NCBI RefSeq assembly: GCF_001279525.1
Contig: NZ_LGDY01000101.1
Coordinates: forward strand, 79,039 to 143,038
Length of the DNA stretch: 64,000 nt
Source of the DNA: Nocardia sp. NRRL S-836
GTDB taxonomy: Bacteria > Actinomycetota > Actinomycetes > Mycobacteriales > Pseudonocardiaceae
Direction: 5' to 3'
Positions within the stretch are counted from its first letter, which is position 1. Each line of letters begins with the position of its first letter. This document shows, piece after piece, positions 1 to 7,842 of the stretch. Below the pieces are notes generated by a model. It was not told the DNA's origin and searched no databases. It saw nothing but the letters and a program-made list of their open reading frames with translations. The translations under genes and the position numbers were made by a program.

Positions 1-179
1 AGCTTGGTGTTGGTGTGCTGGGAGATATCACGCAATGCCGTGAACGCCTCGTCGGCGCTCCAGTTGCGGTTCAGCATCAGCATTCCCTTGGCCTGCTCGA
101 TGACCGGCTGAGTGGACAACGCTTTCCTCAGCTGATCGATCGTGGCATCTGGATCGAAGGGGTCAGCAGGCGGCGTCAT
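1..179 (-). CDS. ANTAR-domain protein, C-terminus cut by window edge
   Basis: Only the first 59 codons are inside the window. The start is the ATG at 179-177. Residues from about 24 read QPVIEQAKGMLM, the signature of the ANTAR RNA-binding domain (A/V-IEQAKGhL), followed by NRNWSADEAFTALRDIS, the second and third ANTAR helices. ANTAR proteins bind paired hairpins in nascent RNA and act as antiterminators. A 59-residue start leading directly into ANTAR, with no GAF or response-regulator domain before it, resembles the short ANTAR-only proteins of actinomycetes. The start overlaps the TGA of a possible upstream small ORF in an ATGA arrangement. The ligand or partner cannot be seen. Confidence 0.75.
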   Translation of the reverse strand, partial: MTPPADPFDPDATIDQLRKALSTQPVIEQAKGMLMLNRNWSADEAFTALRDISQHTNTK

Positions 180-382
180 GTTCGGCACCTATCGCTTCTA
201 GCCGTCCGGCTTCCAGTTCTGCTCTTGGTGGTGATCATCCTGTTCACCACCAGGTTCACGCTTTCACCCGACCAGTGGAGCACGCACCCGGCGCGGTTGC
301 ACAACGAGCAGCGGCTGACGCTGCTCTCGCGCATGCGTCCGGAGTTGCCGCCGCGCTCCGGCTCCGTCCGATGGTGAGCCAC
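176..382 (-). CDS. possible small Cys-containing protein upstream of the ANTAR gene
   Basis: This 68-residue frame starts with GTG and ends in TGA overlapping the ATG of the ANTAR gene (ATGA), a common sign of translational coupling. The central part has strong G/C third-position bias and a CSLCNRAGC cluster that could bind a metal. The last 20 codons lose that bias (AGA, ACT, GGA, AGA), which argues against a conserved protein. I do not recognise a family. It may be spurious. Confidence 0.22.
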   Translation of the reverse strand: MAHHRTEPERGGNSGRMRESSVSRCSLCNRAGCVLHWSGESVNLVVNRMITTKSRTGSRTARSDRCRT

Positions 383-944
383 TGGCCGCAGCTCGCGGTC
401 GACAGCCTGGACAGACGCCGCGACGTCACCGGTTCCGGCTCAGCCGATCCCGTACACCTCTGGGGACGGCGATGCCCCCGATGGCGGTTCAAGTCGCCCT
501 GGCCCCCGCAACGAACGAGGGCCGCGGCGCACTGGACCGCAGGAGCAGGAGGTCGACGGCGATCCCTATACCACCGCATACGGCGCTACGAAACCATCCG
601 GTGCTCCTCCGACAACGGTGGCGCACTTGGGCCGACTCGACCGCGACGAACACGGCTGGCAAGTTCTCGATGGTGTGCAGGTCAACCGCCACGCACGCCC
701 CGCCGCTTCGCTCCACGCGCCGGACGTGGATTACAAGATCATCACGGGCATGATCTTCGCAGGGGTATCACGCGACGCCTCGCTGCGACGCGGTCCGCTT
801 CGGCCTCGACGCGAACAGCCAGCCGGCCGCTCATGTCCCTTGGTTCGTCGCCGGCGCAGGGCCGAGATGACCGACAGGCTACCGCCGAGTTTCCGCTGAA
901 CTGGAAGTCCGCGTTCGGAGGACGGCTTGCGAAGGACCAGGGCG
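383..944. other. 562-bp stretch with no convincing gene
   Basis: No frame here keeps coding-like composition over its whole length. On the plus strand, one frame from about 530 to 765 and another from about 768 to 890 look protein-like, the latter ending VPWFVAGAGPR then stop. A single frameshift would join them, so this could be a decayed gene. I cannot name the family. Confidence 0.4.
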
Positions 945-1316
945 CTAGCCGCGTACGAGCTGGGCGAACGGCTCCGTCGGATCGGTGATCAGCTCCAGCA
1001 CCCGATCGATCTCGGTGACCGCGAGCGTTCGGAGAACTGCACGTTGGTTGGCCACGATCGGTAGCCGGATGCCCGAGCCGGTGGCGGTCATGTGGTTGTC
1101 GAGCAGCAGCCTGACCCCGGCGGAGCCCAGGAACGTGACCTTCCTCAGGTCGATCACCAGCAGCGGCGGCCGGCGGTCGAGCTGACCGCTGATCTCGGCC
1201 TGGGTGACGTCCTCGTTGCTCAAATCGATCTCACCGGTCACTGCTACGACCGGGATGTCGTCCTCAGCACGGACCTCGACGATGAAGGGTGCACGTTCGT
1301 GGGACTGTGGGTCCAT
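945..1316 (-). CDS. STAS-domain anti-sigma factor antagonist
   Basis: The 123-residue protein is a single STAS domain of the SpoIIAA/RsbV/BldG type. Residues 21-33 give the first strands (IPVVAVTGEIDLS). Residues 54-70 carry the hallmark VIDLRKVTFLGSAGVRL, with Ser65 in the place of the phosphorylated serine. Such proteins release sigma factors by binding their anti-sigma kinase, and are switched off by phosphorylation of this serine. The usual D-S-x-G is G-S-A-G here. No partner RsbW-like kinase is next to it. The ATG at 1316 is preceded by GGGAAGAG, and TATAGG about 20 nt upstream could be a -10 element. Confidence 0.88.
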   Translation of the reverse strand: MDPQSHERAPFIVEVRAEDDIPVVAVTGEIDLSNEDVTQAEISGQLDRRPPLLVIDLRKVTFLGSAGVRLLLDNHMTATGSGIRLPIVANQRAVLRTLAVTEIDRVLELITDPTEPFAQLVRG

Positions 1317-1629
1317 CGACAGCTCTTCCCTATAGGCACACGCGGTATGACCTGCTCTGACTACTCAATTAGGACCAATTCCGCCGGGCAAGCGACCGCG
1401 TTGCGTGTGTCGATACCACGATACGGGTCTATCTGGTTACTCACAACTGATCCGCGATGACCCGTCGTGTTCAGGGCTTACTCCCGCTTCTGTGTGCAGC
1501 CAAACCCGCGTGTGCCGGTGACTGCGACGGCCCAGCTTCACGAAGTTGGCCGCCAACGACTTGTGGGCGTGGACCTGCATCGGCGTTCCGGCGCAGTCGC
1601 GCGAGGGTTGGGCGGATCGGTTTGGCCAC

Positions 1630-1830
1630 CGACGAGTGTGCGGGCTCACGGTCTCCCGAGGCGCTGGTGGCTGCGCTGGGAATCCTGCAGGCGGGCGAGG
1701 TGTGCGTGCCCTTGGACGTCGGCTACCCGGCGGCACGGTCGCGGAGATGGTCGAAGCCGTGCAGGTGCGGCGTGTGGTTGGTGCTGCCTGACGCCGCTTG
1801 GCCTTCCGGTGCCCTGGCGGATGTCGTGCC
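1630..1830 (+). pseudogene. remnant of an NRPS adenylation domain (A2 motif region)
   Basis: One plus-strand frame reads SPEALVAALGILQAGEVCVP then LDVGYPAAR. This is the A2 core of adenylation domains, whose usual form is L-x-x-LK/QAGxAYVPLDPxYPxxR. Near 1735 the reading frame shifts, and the neighbouring frame continues VAEMVEAVQVRRVVGA, which is what should follow. About 65 residues survive, with no ATP-binding core, carrier or condensation domain beside them. It is therefore a decayed fragment, perhaps of a cluster once here or carried in by rearrangement. It lies 33 kb from the intact NRPS and does not read like a recent copy of it. Confidence 0.6.
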
Positions 1831-1845
1831 TCTCGGACAAGCGGA

Positions 1846-2128
1846 GAGCAGCAGCGACGGCGCCGTCGGAGGAGAACGCGAGCGACACGATCGCCGTGGC
1901 GTGGCCACTCAGCACCGGCAGCTCGACCGGGTGGCGCGGGTCCGCGATGTCCCACAGCCGCACGACCTTGTCCTCGCCCGCGGTGGCCAGTGTCGGGCCG
2001 GCCGGGCTGAAGGCCGCCGCCCACACCTTGTCGGTGTGGGCGGTGATCGTCGCGAGCTCGGCGGTGGTCCGGCGAGCATCTGTCCATTGCGGACGTTGGG
2101 CCACCGGGTGGTCACCGGTCGTTCGCAC
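1846..2128 (-). pseudogene. truncated WD40-repeat protein fragment
   Basis: The minus-strand frame from 2128 reads about one and a half WD40 blades. The segment ITAHTDKVWAAAFSPAG, then TLATAGEDKVVRLWDI, is a textbook repeat, followed by the next blade start LSGHATAIVSLAFSSDGAVA. After about residue 94 the frame loses all similarity to a WD40 repeat, at the point where the adenylation-domain remnant on the other strand begins. Complete actinobacterial WD40 proteins have seven or more blades, often behind a Ser/Thr kinase or NACHT/TPR part. This is a broken 3' or internal piece. Confidence 0.6.
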
Positions 2129-2172
2129 GCACGGAAAACCGCCTCAGCGCGTGGTGTTCTGGTGACCGCGTG

Positions 2173-3105
2173 TCATGTGGACGCGACGACGGCCGCCAGC
2201 TCGGTCATCGCCGCGCGGGTGCCGATGTCGACCACGGTGCGCAGCACGTCCGGGCGTCGTTCCGTGCGGCCGACGCGCAGGCTGCCCAGCGGCGGCCGGA
2301 TCTGCAGGCACGCGGGGTGCGACGCGAGCACCGCCTCCTCCGCGAGCCGCTCGTCCTTGCGTCGCAGCCACGCTTCGACCACTCCCGGCGCGTGACGGGC
2401 GAACCAGCGCGTCAGCACCAGGCGCTCACCGCGCGTGGGGCCCACCGGTTGCTCGTCGCTGCGCACCGTGCGCAGCACGACCAGATGCGTCGCCTTCTGG
2501 TCGAGTGCCGTGTGGACCGGGACCATCTCGCTCATCCCGGCGTCGACGTACGGGCGGCCGTCGATCACGACCGGAGGGCCGGCCAGCAACGGCATCGCGG
2601 TCGACGCCCGCAGCGCCGCCTGCAGGCTCGCGACGTCGTGGATCTTCGGGTGCAGGTCCGCGGACTCGCCGGTGAGCGCGTCGGTGGCCATCGGGTGGAA
2701 CTCGACCGGGTTGTCCAGCACGTCCTGGAATCCCATCGGCATGACCTGCGTGTAGATCGTGTGCACGAGGTGGCGGGTGTCCACTACGGGCAGTCGCCGC
2801 AGCGCGCGCATCGGGTTGATCGTCGACCGCATGACGGCCGGGTCCCACCACGCGTGCTTGGAGCTGTCGGCCCTGCCGCACAGCAACCACGCGCCGTTCA
2901 GCGAACCCGCGGAGCTGCCGTAGACGGCGTCGAACATCGGCACCAGGCCGAGCTGTTCGATCGCGACGGTCATGCCGCTGGAGTAGGCACCACGCGAGCT
3001 CCCGCCCTCGATCAGCAGCACCAGGCGCGCGTCGTCGTTGCGGTTGCCCGGCGTGCTTTGCTGCCGTTTGCGGTCACGCAGCAGTTGCAGAACTGCGTCG
3101 CTCAC
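2173..3105 (-). CDS. patatin-like phospholipase
   Basis: A 310-residue serine acyl-hydrolase of the patatin fold. The oxyanion-hole loop is EGGSSRG (residues 33-39). The nucleophile elbow is GSSAG (63-67) with Ser65, and the catalytic Asp of the Ser-Asp dyad is in DAG (188-190). It should cleave acyl chains from phospholipids or related esters. There is no signal peptide or membrane segment, so it is probably cytosolic or peripheral. The start is GTG at 3105, with AGAGGTG about 5 nt upstream. It is transcribed away from the carboxylate-amine ligase across a 209-bp gap. The length is typical for the bacterial YjjU/RssA-like group. Confidence 0.9.
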   Translation of the reverse strand: MSDAVLQLLRDRKRQQSTPGNRNDDARLVLLIEGGSSRGAYSSGMTVAIEQLGLVPMFDAVYGSSAGSLNGAWLLCGRADSSKHAWWDPAVMRSTINPMRALRRLPVVDTRHLVHTIYTQVMPMGFQDVLDNPVEFHPMATDALTGESADLHPKIHDVASLQAALRASTAMPLLAGPPVVIDGRPYVDAGMSEMVPVHTALDQKATHLVVLRTVRSDEQPVGPTRGERLVLTRWFARHAPGVVEAWLRRKDERLAEEAVLASHPACLQIRPPLGSLRVGRTERRPDVLRTVVDIGTRAAMTELAAVVAST

Positions 3106-3314
3106 CTTTCACCTCTTCTTCCTGTGACTGCGCGCGGAGCGCCGACGACGCTGATGATGCCCTGCCGCCCGGCCCGTACTTGATCGTGCCCCTGCCGCCG
3201 CCGCCCGGCATCCGGTGGTGCCTGCGCGGGGTTTCTCCTTTTTCGCACGGGGGTATTCGGCGGTTCCCCATTCCCCGGCAGCGCGCATCGGTGCCAAGAG
3301 CAGGACGGTGAGAC
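3106..3314. promoter_or_regulatory. divergent intergenic region, lipase / carboxylate-amine ligase
   Basis: This 209-bp gap separates two divergent genes and must hold both promoters. I see the lipase ribosome-binding site at its left edge. No clear palindrome or -35/-10 pair stands out. Confidence 0.5.
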
Positions 3315-4457
3315 GTGGAGAAGGCGCCAGCGAAAGGCGTGTGGTGTCCGACGGTCGGTGTGGAGGAGGAGTTCCTCCTGGTGGACCCGTCGACGGGGGT
3401 CCCGGTGAACAGGTCGGACGAGGTCATCGCCATTGCCCGTGACCGGTTTGGCCTCGACCTGGAGCACGAGCTGACCGGCGCACAGGTGGAGATCAACACG
3501 TCGGTGTGCGAGGACGTGGAACAGGCTCGCCGCGAGCTGCTGGAAACGCGCCGGGTGGTCGCGCAGGCCGCACGGGCGGCCGGGTGCCGCGCCATCGCGG
3601 TCGGCGCGCCGCCGCTGGGCGACGGCACCGGTGAGATCACCGACAGCCTGCGGTACCGCCGCATCGCCCACGAGTTCGGTGCGCTGGCCGAGCAGCAGCT
3701 GATCTGCGGCTGCCACGTGCACGTCGCCGTGCCCGACCGGGAGACCGCCGTGCAGGTGTGCAACCACGTGCGGCCGTGGCTGCCCGTGCTGGCCGCGGTG
3801 ACCGCCAACTCGCCGTTCTCCCGCGGTGACGACACCGGCTTCGCGAGCTGGCGTTCGACGGTGTGGTCGCGGTGGCCGGTGTCCGGCCCGCCGCCCGTGT
3901 TCACGTCGTGGGAGCACTACGAGGAGGTCTGCGACACCGTCATCGCCGCCGGCACCGCACTGGACCGGGCGATGGTCTACTGGGACGTCCGGCCCGCGAC
4001 CGAGCTGCCGACCGTGGAGGTGCGGGTCGCGGACGTCGCGATGACCGTGGACGACGCGGTCCTGCTGGCCGCGCTCGTGCGCGCACTGGTGGCGCAGGCG
4101 GTCGTCGACGTCGAACGCGGCGTCGAGGCGGAGCCGATCCCGCAGGAGACGCTGCGGCAGGCCTGCTGGGGTGCGGCCAACGCCGGCCTGCCCGGCGACA
4201 CGCTCGACGTGCTGACCGGTGAGCCGCGGCCGGTGCGCCGGCAGCTCGACGACCTGGTCCAGCGCCTCATGCCGGTGTTCGAGGCCAACGGTGATCTGCC
4301 TGCGGTGCAACGAGGTCTGCGCCTGCTCGACAGCGAGGGCGGCGGGGCGGACCGCCAGCGCCGTGCCTTCCGCAACGGACAGGTCGAGCCGCTGCTGAGC
4401 CTGCTCGAGGTCGACAACGGCGACCGGGCCGAGTCACGCGAGAGCGCGGCCGGCTGA
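3315..4457 (+). CDS. carboxylate-amine ligase, YbdK / glutamate-cysteine ligase 2 family
   Basis: This 380-residue enzyme has the family landmarks: VGVEEEF (residues 14-20), a nucleotide/metal-binding acidic strand; QVEIN (57-61); and CGCHVHVAVPD in the middle. The C-terminal part contains WDVRP and TVEVRVADV, also typical. YbdK-type enzymes make gamma-glutamyl amides with ATP. Some actinobacterial relatives feed ergothioneine or mycothiol-related pathways, but nothing nearby supports that here. The start is GTG with a weak GGTGAG upstream. It converges on the Spo0M-like gene, and a long hairpin lies between them. Confidence 0.85.
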   Translation: MEKAPAKGVWCPTVGVEEEFLLVDPSTGVPVNRSDEVIAIARDRFGLDLEHELTGAQVEINTSVCEDVEQARRELLETRRVVAQAARAAGCRAIAVGAPPLGDGTGEITDSLRYRRIAHEFGALAEQQLICGCHVHVAVPDRETAVQVCNHVRPWLPVLAAVTANSPFSRGDDTGFASWRSTVWSRWPVSGPPPVFTSWEHYEEVCDTVIAAGTALDRAMVYWDVRPATELPTVEVRVADVAMTVDDAVLLAALVRALVAQAVVDVERGVEAEPIPQETLRQACWGAANAGLPGDTLDVLTGEPRPVRRQLDDLVQRLMPVFEANGDLPAVQRGLRLLDSEGGGADRQRRAFRNGQVEPLLSLLEVDNGDRAESRESAAG

Positions 4458-4481
4458 GGCCGAACCGCTTCGAGAGAGGTG

Positions 4482-4521
4482 GCGCGGCAGGCGTCGAGGG
4501 AGTGGACACGCCTGCCGCGCC
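4482..4521. terminator. bidirectional terminator hairpin
   Basis: Perfect 14-bp arms GGCGCGGCAGGCGT (4482-4495) and its complement (4508-4521) enclose a 12-nt loop. It lies between two convergent stop codons. There is no T-tract, as is usual in high-GC actinomycetes. Confidence 0.75.
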
Positions 4522-4538
4522 GGTCGAGGGGCTCGGCG

Positions 4539-5678
4539 TCAGCCCTCGTCGTCGCCGAAGAACTCGTCGGCGAGACCGTCGAGCGCCATGCCGCCGAGCA
4601 CGCCACCGGCGACACCGGCCGCACCGGCGGCGAGCATGCCGCCCATGCCCGAGCCGCCCATGCCCGAGCTGCCCATGCCCGAGCTGCCCTGCCGGTCGTG
4701 GTCGTCGCGGCCGAAACCCCGGCGGGTGCCGTAGCCGTGCTGTGCGGCGTGTCCCGGCTGGCTGAAGGCGGGGTTGTGGTGCACCTGACCACCGCCGAAC
4801 GCCGGGTTCTGGGCAGCCTGGCCGCCGAACGCCGGGTTGGAGCCGCTCTGACCGCCGAACGCGGGGTTGTGCGTGACCTGGCCGACCGCGGGGTTGGAGC
4901 TGGTCTGGCCGCCGAACGCCGGGTTGCCCTGCCCGCGCTGGGCGACCTGGGCGAGCCAGCCGTGGATGGCCGGACCCCAGTCGGTGACCAGCGCCTCCTG
5001 GTGCGACACCCGCAGCTGACCGAGCGTGTCGCCGACCGAGGTGGCGAACGCCCCCGAACCGCCGCGCCGGTCCGCCTGCAGCACCACGTGCAGCTCGTGC
5101 GAGGAGGCGACGAACGTCAGCTCGACCTCGCTGACACCGCCCGTGTACTGCGCGGGCGGGAAGAACGCCAGCCGCTGGTGGACGCCGAGGTCCTGTGGTG
5201 CACCGGGGACGCGGCCCGCCTCCAGGTCCGCGCGGTCGAAGGTGAAGCCGAGCTGCCCGAAGGCGTCCAGCACCCGGTCCTGCGACGGCAGCGGGGAGAC
5301 CAGGACCGGGTCGAGGTCGCCCTGGTCCGGCGCGCCCGCGATCACGAGCTCGGTGCGCACCCCCACGTCCACGCCCGGCAGGTGCGCGCCACCGACCGCG
5401 GTGACCGGGGTCGCCCACGGCACCTGGAGCTGGAACGGGATCGTCACCAGCTGACCCGACGGCACCCGCACGCCCTGCCGCACCACCAGCCGCGCCAGCT
5501 CGTGGCCCGCTCCGGTCACGAGCGAGAGCACGACCTGGCCGATCTCGGCGTCCGACCCGCCGCCCTGGACCCGGACCTGGCCGGTGACCACCTGGCCGGG
5601 CACGGTGTGCGGTGAGTCGAGGACCGTGTCGACGGACGGACCGCCGATGCCGAAGGCGCTCAGCATCCGGTTGAACAT
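4539..5678 (-). CDS. Spo0M-like sporulation-control protein with NPAF-repeat tail
   Basis: The start is ATG at 5678, chosen because AGGAGGAG lies 5-8 nt upstream. Longer in-frame extensions have no such site. The 379-residue protein has an N-terminal arrestin-like Spo0M domain (residues 1 to about 240): MFNRMLSAFGIGGPSVDTVL, then VPGQVVTGQVRV. Its second half is unusual. From about residue 265 there are six copies of an asparagine-proline-alanine-phenylalanine or -valine motif (NPAF/NPAV) in a Gly/Gln/Ser-rich linker. A GSSGMG-type glycine-methionine stretch, a short hydrophobic AAGAAGVAGGVLGGMAL and an acidic end EFFGDDEG follow. Spo0M proteins influence sporulation and cell envelope. The repeats suggest a multivalent binding tail. 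Confidence 0.85.
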   Translation of the reverse strand: MFNRMLSAFGIGGPSVDTVLDSPHTVPGQVVTGQVRVQGGGSDAEIGQVVLSLVTGAGHELARLVVRQGVRVPSGQLVTIPFQLQVPWATPVTAVGGAHLPGVDVGVRTELVIAGAPDQGDLDPVLVSPLPSQDRVLDAFGQLGFTFDRADLEAGRVPGAPQDLGVHQRLAFFPPAQYTGGVSEVELTFVASSHELHVVLQADRRGGSGAFATSVGDTLGQLRVSHQEALVTDWGPAIHGWLAQVAQRGQGNPAFGGQTSSNPAVGQVTHNPAFGGQSGSNPAFGGQAAQNPAFGGGQVHHNPAFSQPGHAAQHGYGTRRGFGRDDHDRQGSSGMGSSGMGGSGMGGMLAAGAAGVAGGVLGGMALDGLADEFFGDDEG

Positions 5679-6037
5679 GGGATCTCCTCCTGGGGAACAG
5701 CTCAGTTCTGGGCAGCGCGGCCGGGTGTGGCGGGAACTCCGGCGAGCGCCAGAGCTGGCGCCGGACAGCCGCCGTGCCGAACTCCCGCCGGCGTTGCCGT
5801 GCCGCGATCGGCGCGTTCCACGACCGCCGTGCCACCAGCGTCGCCGCACCGGCCCCGCCTCGACCACCTGCCGGGCGTCCGGAACACGCCGCCGGTCGGC
5901 CGGGGGCGACCCCGCCGGGTGGCGGAGGAGACCTGAGCGGTTCGCCGCGGTGATCCGCGTGGGAACGCAGCAGACGTGATCTGCCCGCACTACGGTGTCA
6001 CCGGCAGAACGGTGCAGGTTGTGAGGGGGAACGCGAC
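5679..6037. promoter_or_regulatory. divergent intergenic region, 359 bp
   Basis: It holds the Spo0M ribosome-binding site at the left and GAGGGGGAACGCGAC just before the ATG at 6038 on the right. The only open frames are low-complexity Arg/Pro/Ala shadows. I see no further gene. Confidence 0.5.
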
Positions 6038-6430
6038 ATGACGTCGTGGGTCGAGGTCGTCAACTACGTCCGGCTGCGGCACGAGGTGCTGGAGGAGACG
6101 GAGGACTGGCTGCGGTTCCGGCTCGACACCGGGGACGGGCGCACGCAGCAGGTCTCGGTGCACCACCTGCCGGACCTGGACGGCGCGGCCTGGCTGGAGC
6201 TCTCCTCACCGGTCGGCCGCGCGGACGACATCGACCTCCGGCGCCTGCTGGAGCTGGCCGGCACCGCGACGATCGGCGGTGCCGCCGTGGTGGACGGCCT
6301 GGCGCTGCTCAAGCACACCGTCCCGCTGGAGGACCTCAGCGTCCGGGAGGAGTTCGAACGCCCGCTGGCGCTGCTGGTCGGCCGGGCGGACGCGTTCGAG
6401 CACGAGCTGACCGAGGGCGACCACTACTGA
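6038..6430 (+). CDS. hypothetical protein, 130 residues, possibly YbjN/secretion-chaperone-like
   Basis: A well-coded small cytosolic protein with no signal peptide or membrane segment. It is acidic and strand-rich at the start (WVEVVNYVRLRHEVLEETED) and helical towards the end (EEFERPLALLVGRADAFEHE). The layout recalls the YbjN/type III chaperone-like fold often found in actinomycetes, but I see no decisive motif. It has a strong ribosome-binding site (GAGGGGG). It converges with the Lrp gene, sharing a hairpin that overlaps the Lrp 3' end. Confidence 0.7.
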   Translation: MTSWVEVVNYVRLRHEVLEETEDWLRFRLDTGDGRTQQVSVHHLPDLDGAAWLELSSPVGRADDIDLRRLLELAGTATIGGAAVVDGLALLKHTVPLEDLSVREEFERPLALLVGRADAFEHELTEGDHY

Positions 6431-6439
6431 CCCGTCGCG

Positions 6440-6474
6440 GCCGGAGCCCACCGGGTCAGGGCGCGGGCTCCGGC
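6440..6474. terminator. terminator hairpin overlapping the 3' end of the Lrp gene
   Basis: Perfect 10-bp arms GCCGGAGCCC (6440-6449) and GGGCTCCGGC (6465-6474) enclose 15 nt. The right arm also encodes the last residues of the Lrp protein, so one hairpin appears to serve both convergent genes. Confidence 0.6.
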
Positions 6475-6920
6475 GGCGGTGCGCTGACGCCGCGGTAGGG
6501 CATGGTCTGGCTGTAGACGATGGTGGTCGTCGTGCTGCCGAACGCCATCAGCTCGTCGACCACCTTCTCCAGGTGGGGCATCGACGTCGCCGCGACCTTG
6601 AGGGTGTAGCAGTCCTCGCCGGTGGTGCGCAGGCACTCCAGGACCTCGGCCCGTTCGGCGAGCAGCCGGTGCAGCGGCTGGTGCTGGTTGCCGGGGTACT
6701 TCAGGCGCACCACGGCCAGCACGCCGTACCCCGCCCTGGCGAGGTCGACGGTGGCGCGGTAGCCCGTGATGACGCCGGCGTTCTCCAGGCGCTTGACGCG
6801 TTCGGTCGTGGCGGAGGCGCTGAGGCTGACCCGCCGGCCGAGCTCGGTGAGGGCGATCCGGCCGTCCCGCTGCAGCTCGGTGAGGATCGCCCAGTCGGTC
6901 GCGTCGAGGGTCTCGGTCAT
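6456..6920 (-). CDS. Lrp/AsnC-family transcriptional regulator
   Basis: A 154-residue protein with the AsnC-type winged helix at residues 8-60 (WAILTELQRDGRIALTELG, then RRVSLSASATTERVKRLENA) and a C-terminal RAM ligand-binding domain (about 70-145: GVLAVVRLKYPG, CLRTTGEDCYTLKVAATS). Family members form octamers that respond to amino acids. It diverges from the luciferase-like oxidoreductase gene at 7015, its likely target besides itself. The ATG is only 6 nt from TAGATT on its strand, with no Shine-Dalgarno sequence, so the mRNA is probably leaderless. Confidence 0.9.
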   Translation of the reverse strand: MTETLDATDWAILTELQRDGRIALTELGRRVSLSASATTERVKRLENAGVITGYRATVDLARAGYGVLAVVRLKYPGNQHQPLHRLLAERAEVLECLRTTGEDCYTLKVAATSMPHLEKVVDELMAFGSTTTTIVYSQTMPYRGVSAPPPEPAP

Positions 6921-7014
6921 CGCGCGAATCTAGCGTGAAATCCACGGCCGAGACCGCTTTTTGCCGTGAACACTCTCTTCAGCGACCAAGCGTCGACGGC
7001 CTAGTCTTGATCAC
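6921..7014. promoter_or_regulatory. back-to-back leaderless promoters, lrp and LLM oxidoreductase
   Basis: On the minus strand, TAGATT (6932-6927) lies 6 nt from the lrp ATG. On the plus strand, TAGTCT (7002-7007) lies 7 nt from the GTG at 7015. Neither gene has a ribosome-binding site. These are the spacings expected when transcription starts at the first base of the start codon. Confidence 0.6.
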
Positions 7015-7842
7015 GTGATGATCGGCGTGAACGTCCCCAACTTCGGGCCCGGCACCGGTCCCGCCGTGCTGCGCGACTGGGCGCGGACGGTGGAGGGCCT
7101 CGGTTTCGACCTGCTCATGGTGTCCGACCACGTGGTGGTGACGCCGGACGTGGCCGAGCAGTACCCGGCGCCGTTCTACGAACCCTTCACCACCCTGTCC
7201 TGGCTCGCCGGGATCACCGAGCGGATCACGCTCGGCACCACCGTGCTCATCGCGCCCTACCGGCACCCGCTACTGGTCGCCAGGATGGCGGCCAACCTCG
7301 CCGACCTCAGCGGCGGCCGGCTCGTGCTCGGGGTCGGCATCGGCTGGGCCCGCCAGGAGTTCGCGGCGCTCGGGGTTCCGTTCGAACGCAGGGGGAAGCT
7401 CACCGACGAGCTGATCACGACCGTGCGCGCGGCGTGGCAGGACGAGGGCTACCGCGCGGGGCACGTCCCGTTCTGGGTGGGCGGGCACAGCGACGGCGCC
7501 CTGCGCCGCGTGGTCCGGCTCGGCGACGCGTGGCACCCGCTGCGGCAGACGCCCGACGGATGGCAGGAGTCGTTGGCACGGCTGAAGAACGTGGCCGCCG
7601 AGGAGGACCGCCCGGTGCCCGCGCTGGCACCGCGCGTCCTGCTGCGGCTGACCGACCGGCCGCCGGCGGACCGGCGGCTGGGGGAGGGCACCGTCGAGCA
7701 GGTCATGGCGGACCTGGAACGGCTGCGGGCCGACGGGGCGCACGCCGTGGTCCTGGACCCGTTCACCGGTGACCCGGAGGAGACGCGGCGACCGGACGTC
7801 GCCTGGCACGCACTGGCAGCGGTACGAAAGGAGTTCCGGTGA
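7015..7842 (+). CDS. LLM-class F420-dependent oxidoreductase
   Basis: A 275-residue luciferase-like TIM-barrel protein. The first strand and loop IGVNVPNFGPG, the segment GFDLLMVSDHVVV and the region LGTTVLIAPYRHPLLVARM then LADLSGGRLVLGVGIGW are typical of actinobacterial F420-dependent enzymes (TIGR03619/03621 type). It probably transfers hydride between F420H2 and a small organic substrate. The start is GTG 7015 or the adjacent ATG 7018, probably on a leaderless mRNA. Its stop overlaps the next gene (GTGA), so the oxidoreductase and deaminase are translated together. Confidence 0.87.
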   Translation: MMIGVNVPNFGPGTGPAVLRDWARTVEGLGFDLLMVSDHVVVTPDVAEQYPAPFYEPFTTLSWLAGITERITLGTTVLIAPYRHPLLVARMAANLADLSGGRLVLGVGIGWARQEFAALGVPFERRGKLTDELITTVRAAWQDEGYRAGHVPFWVGGHSDGALRRVVRLGDAWHPLRQTPDGWQESLARLKNVAAEEDRPVPALAPRVLLRLTDRPPADRRLGEGTVEQVMADLERLRADGAHAVVLDPFTGDPEETRRPDVAWHALAAVRKEFR

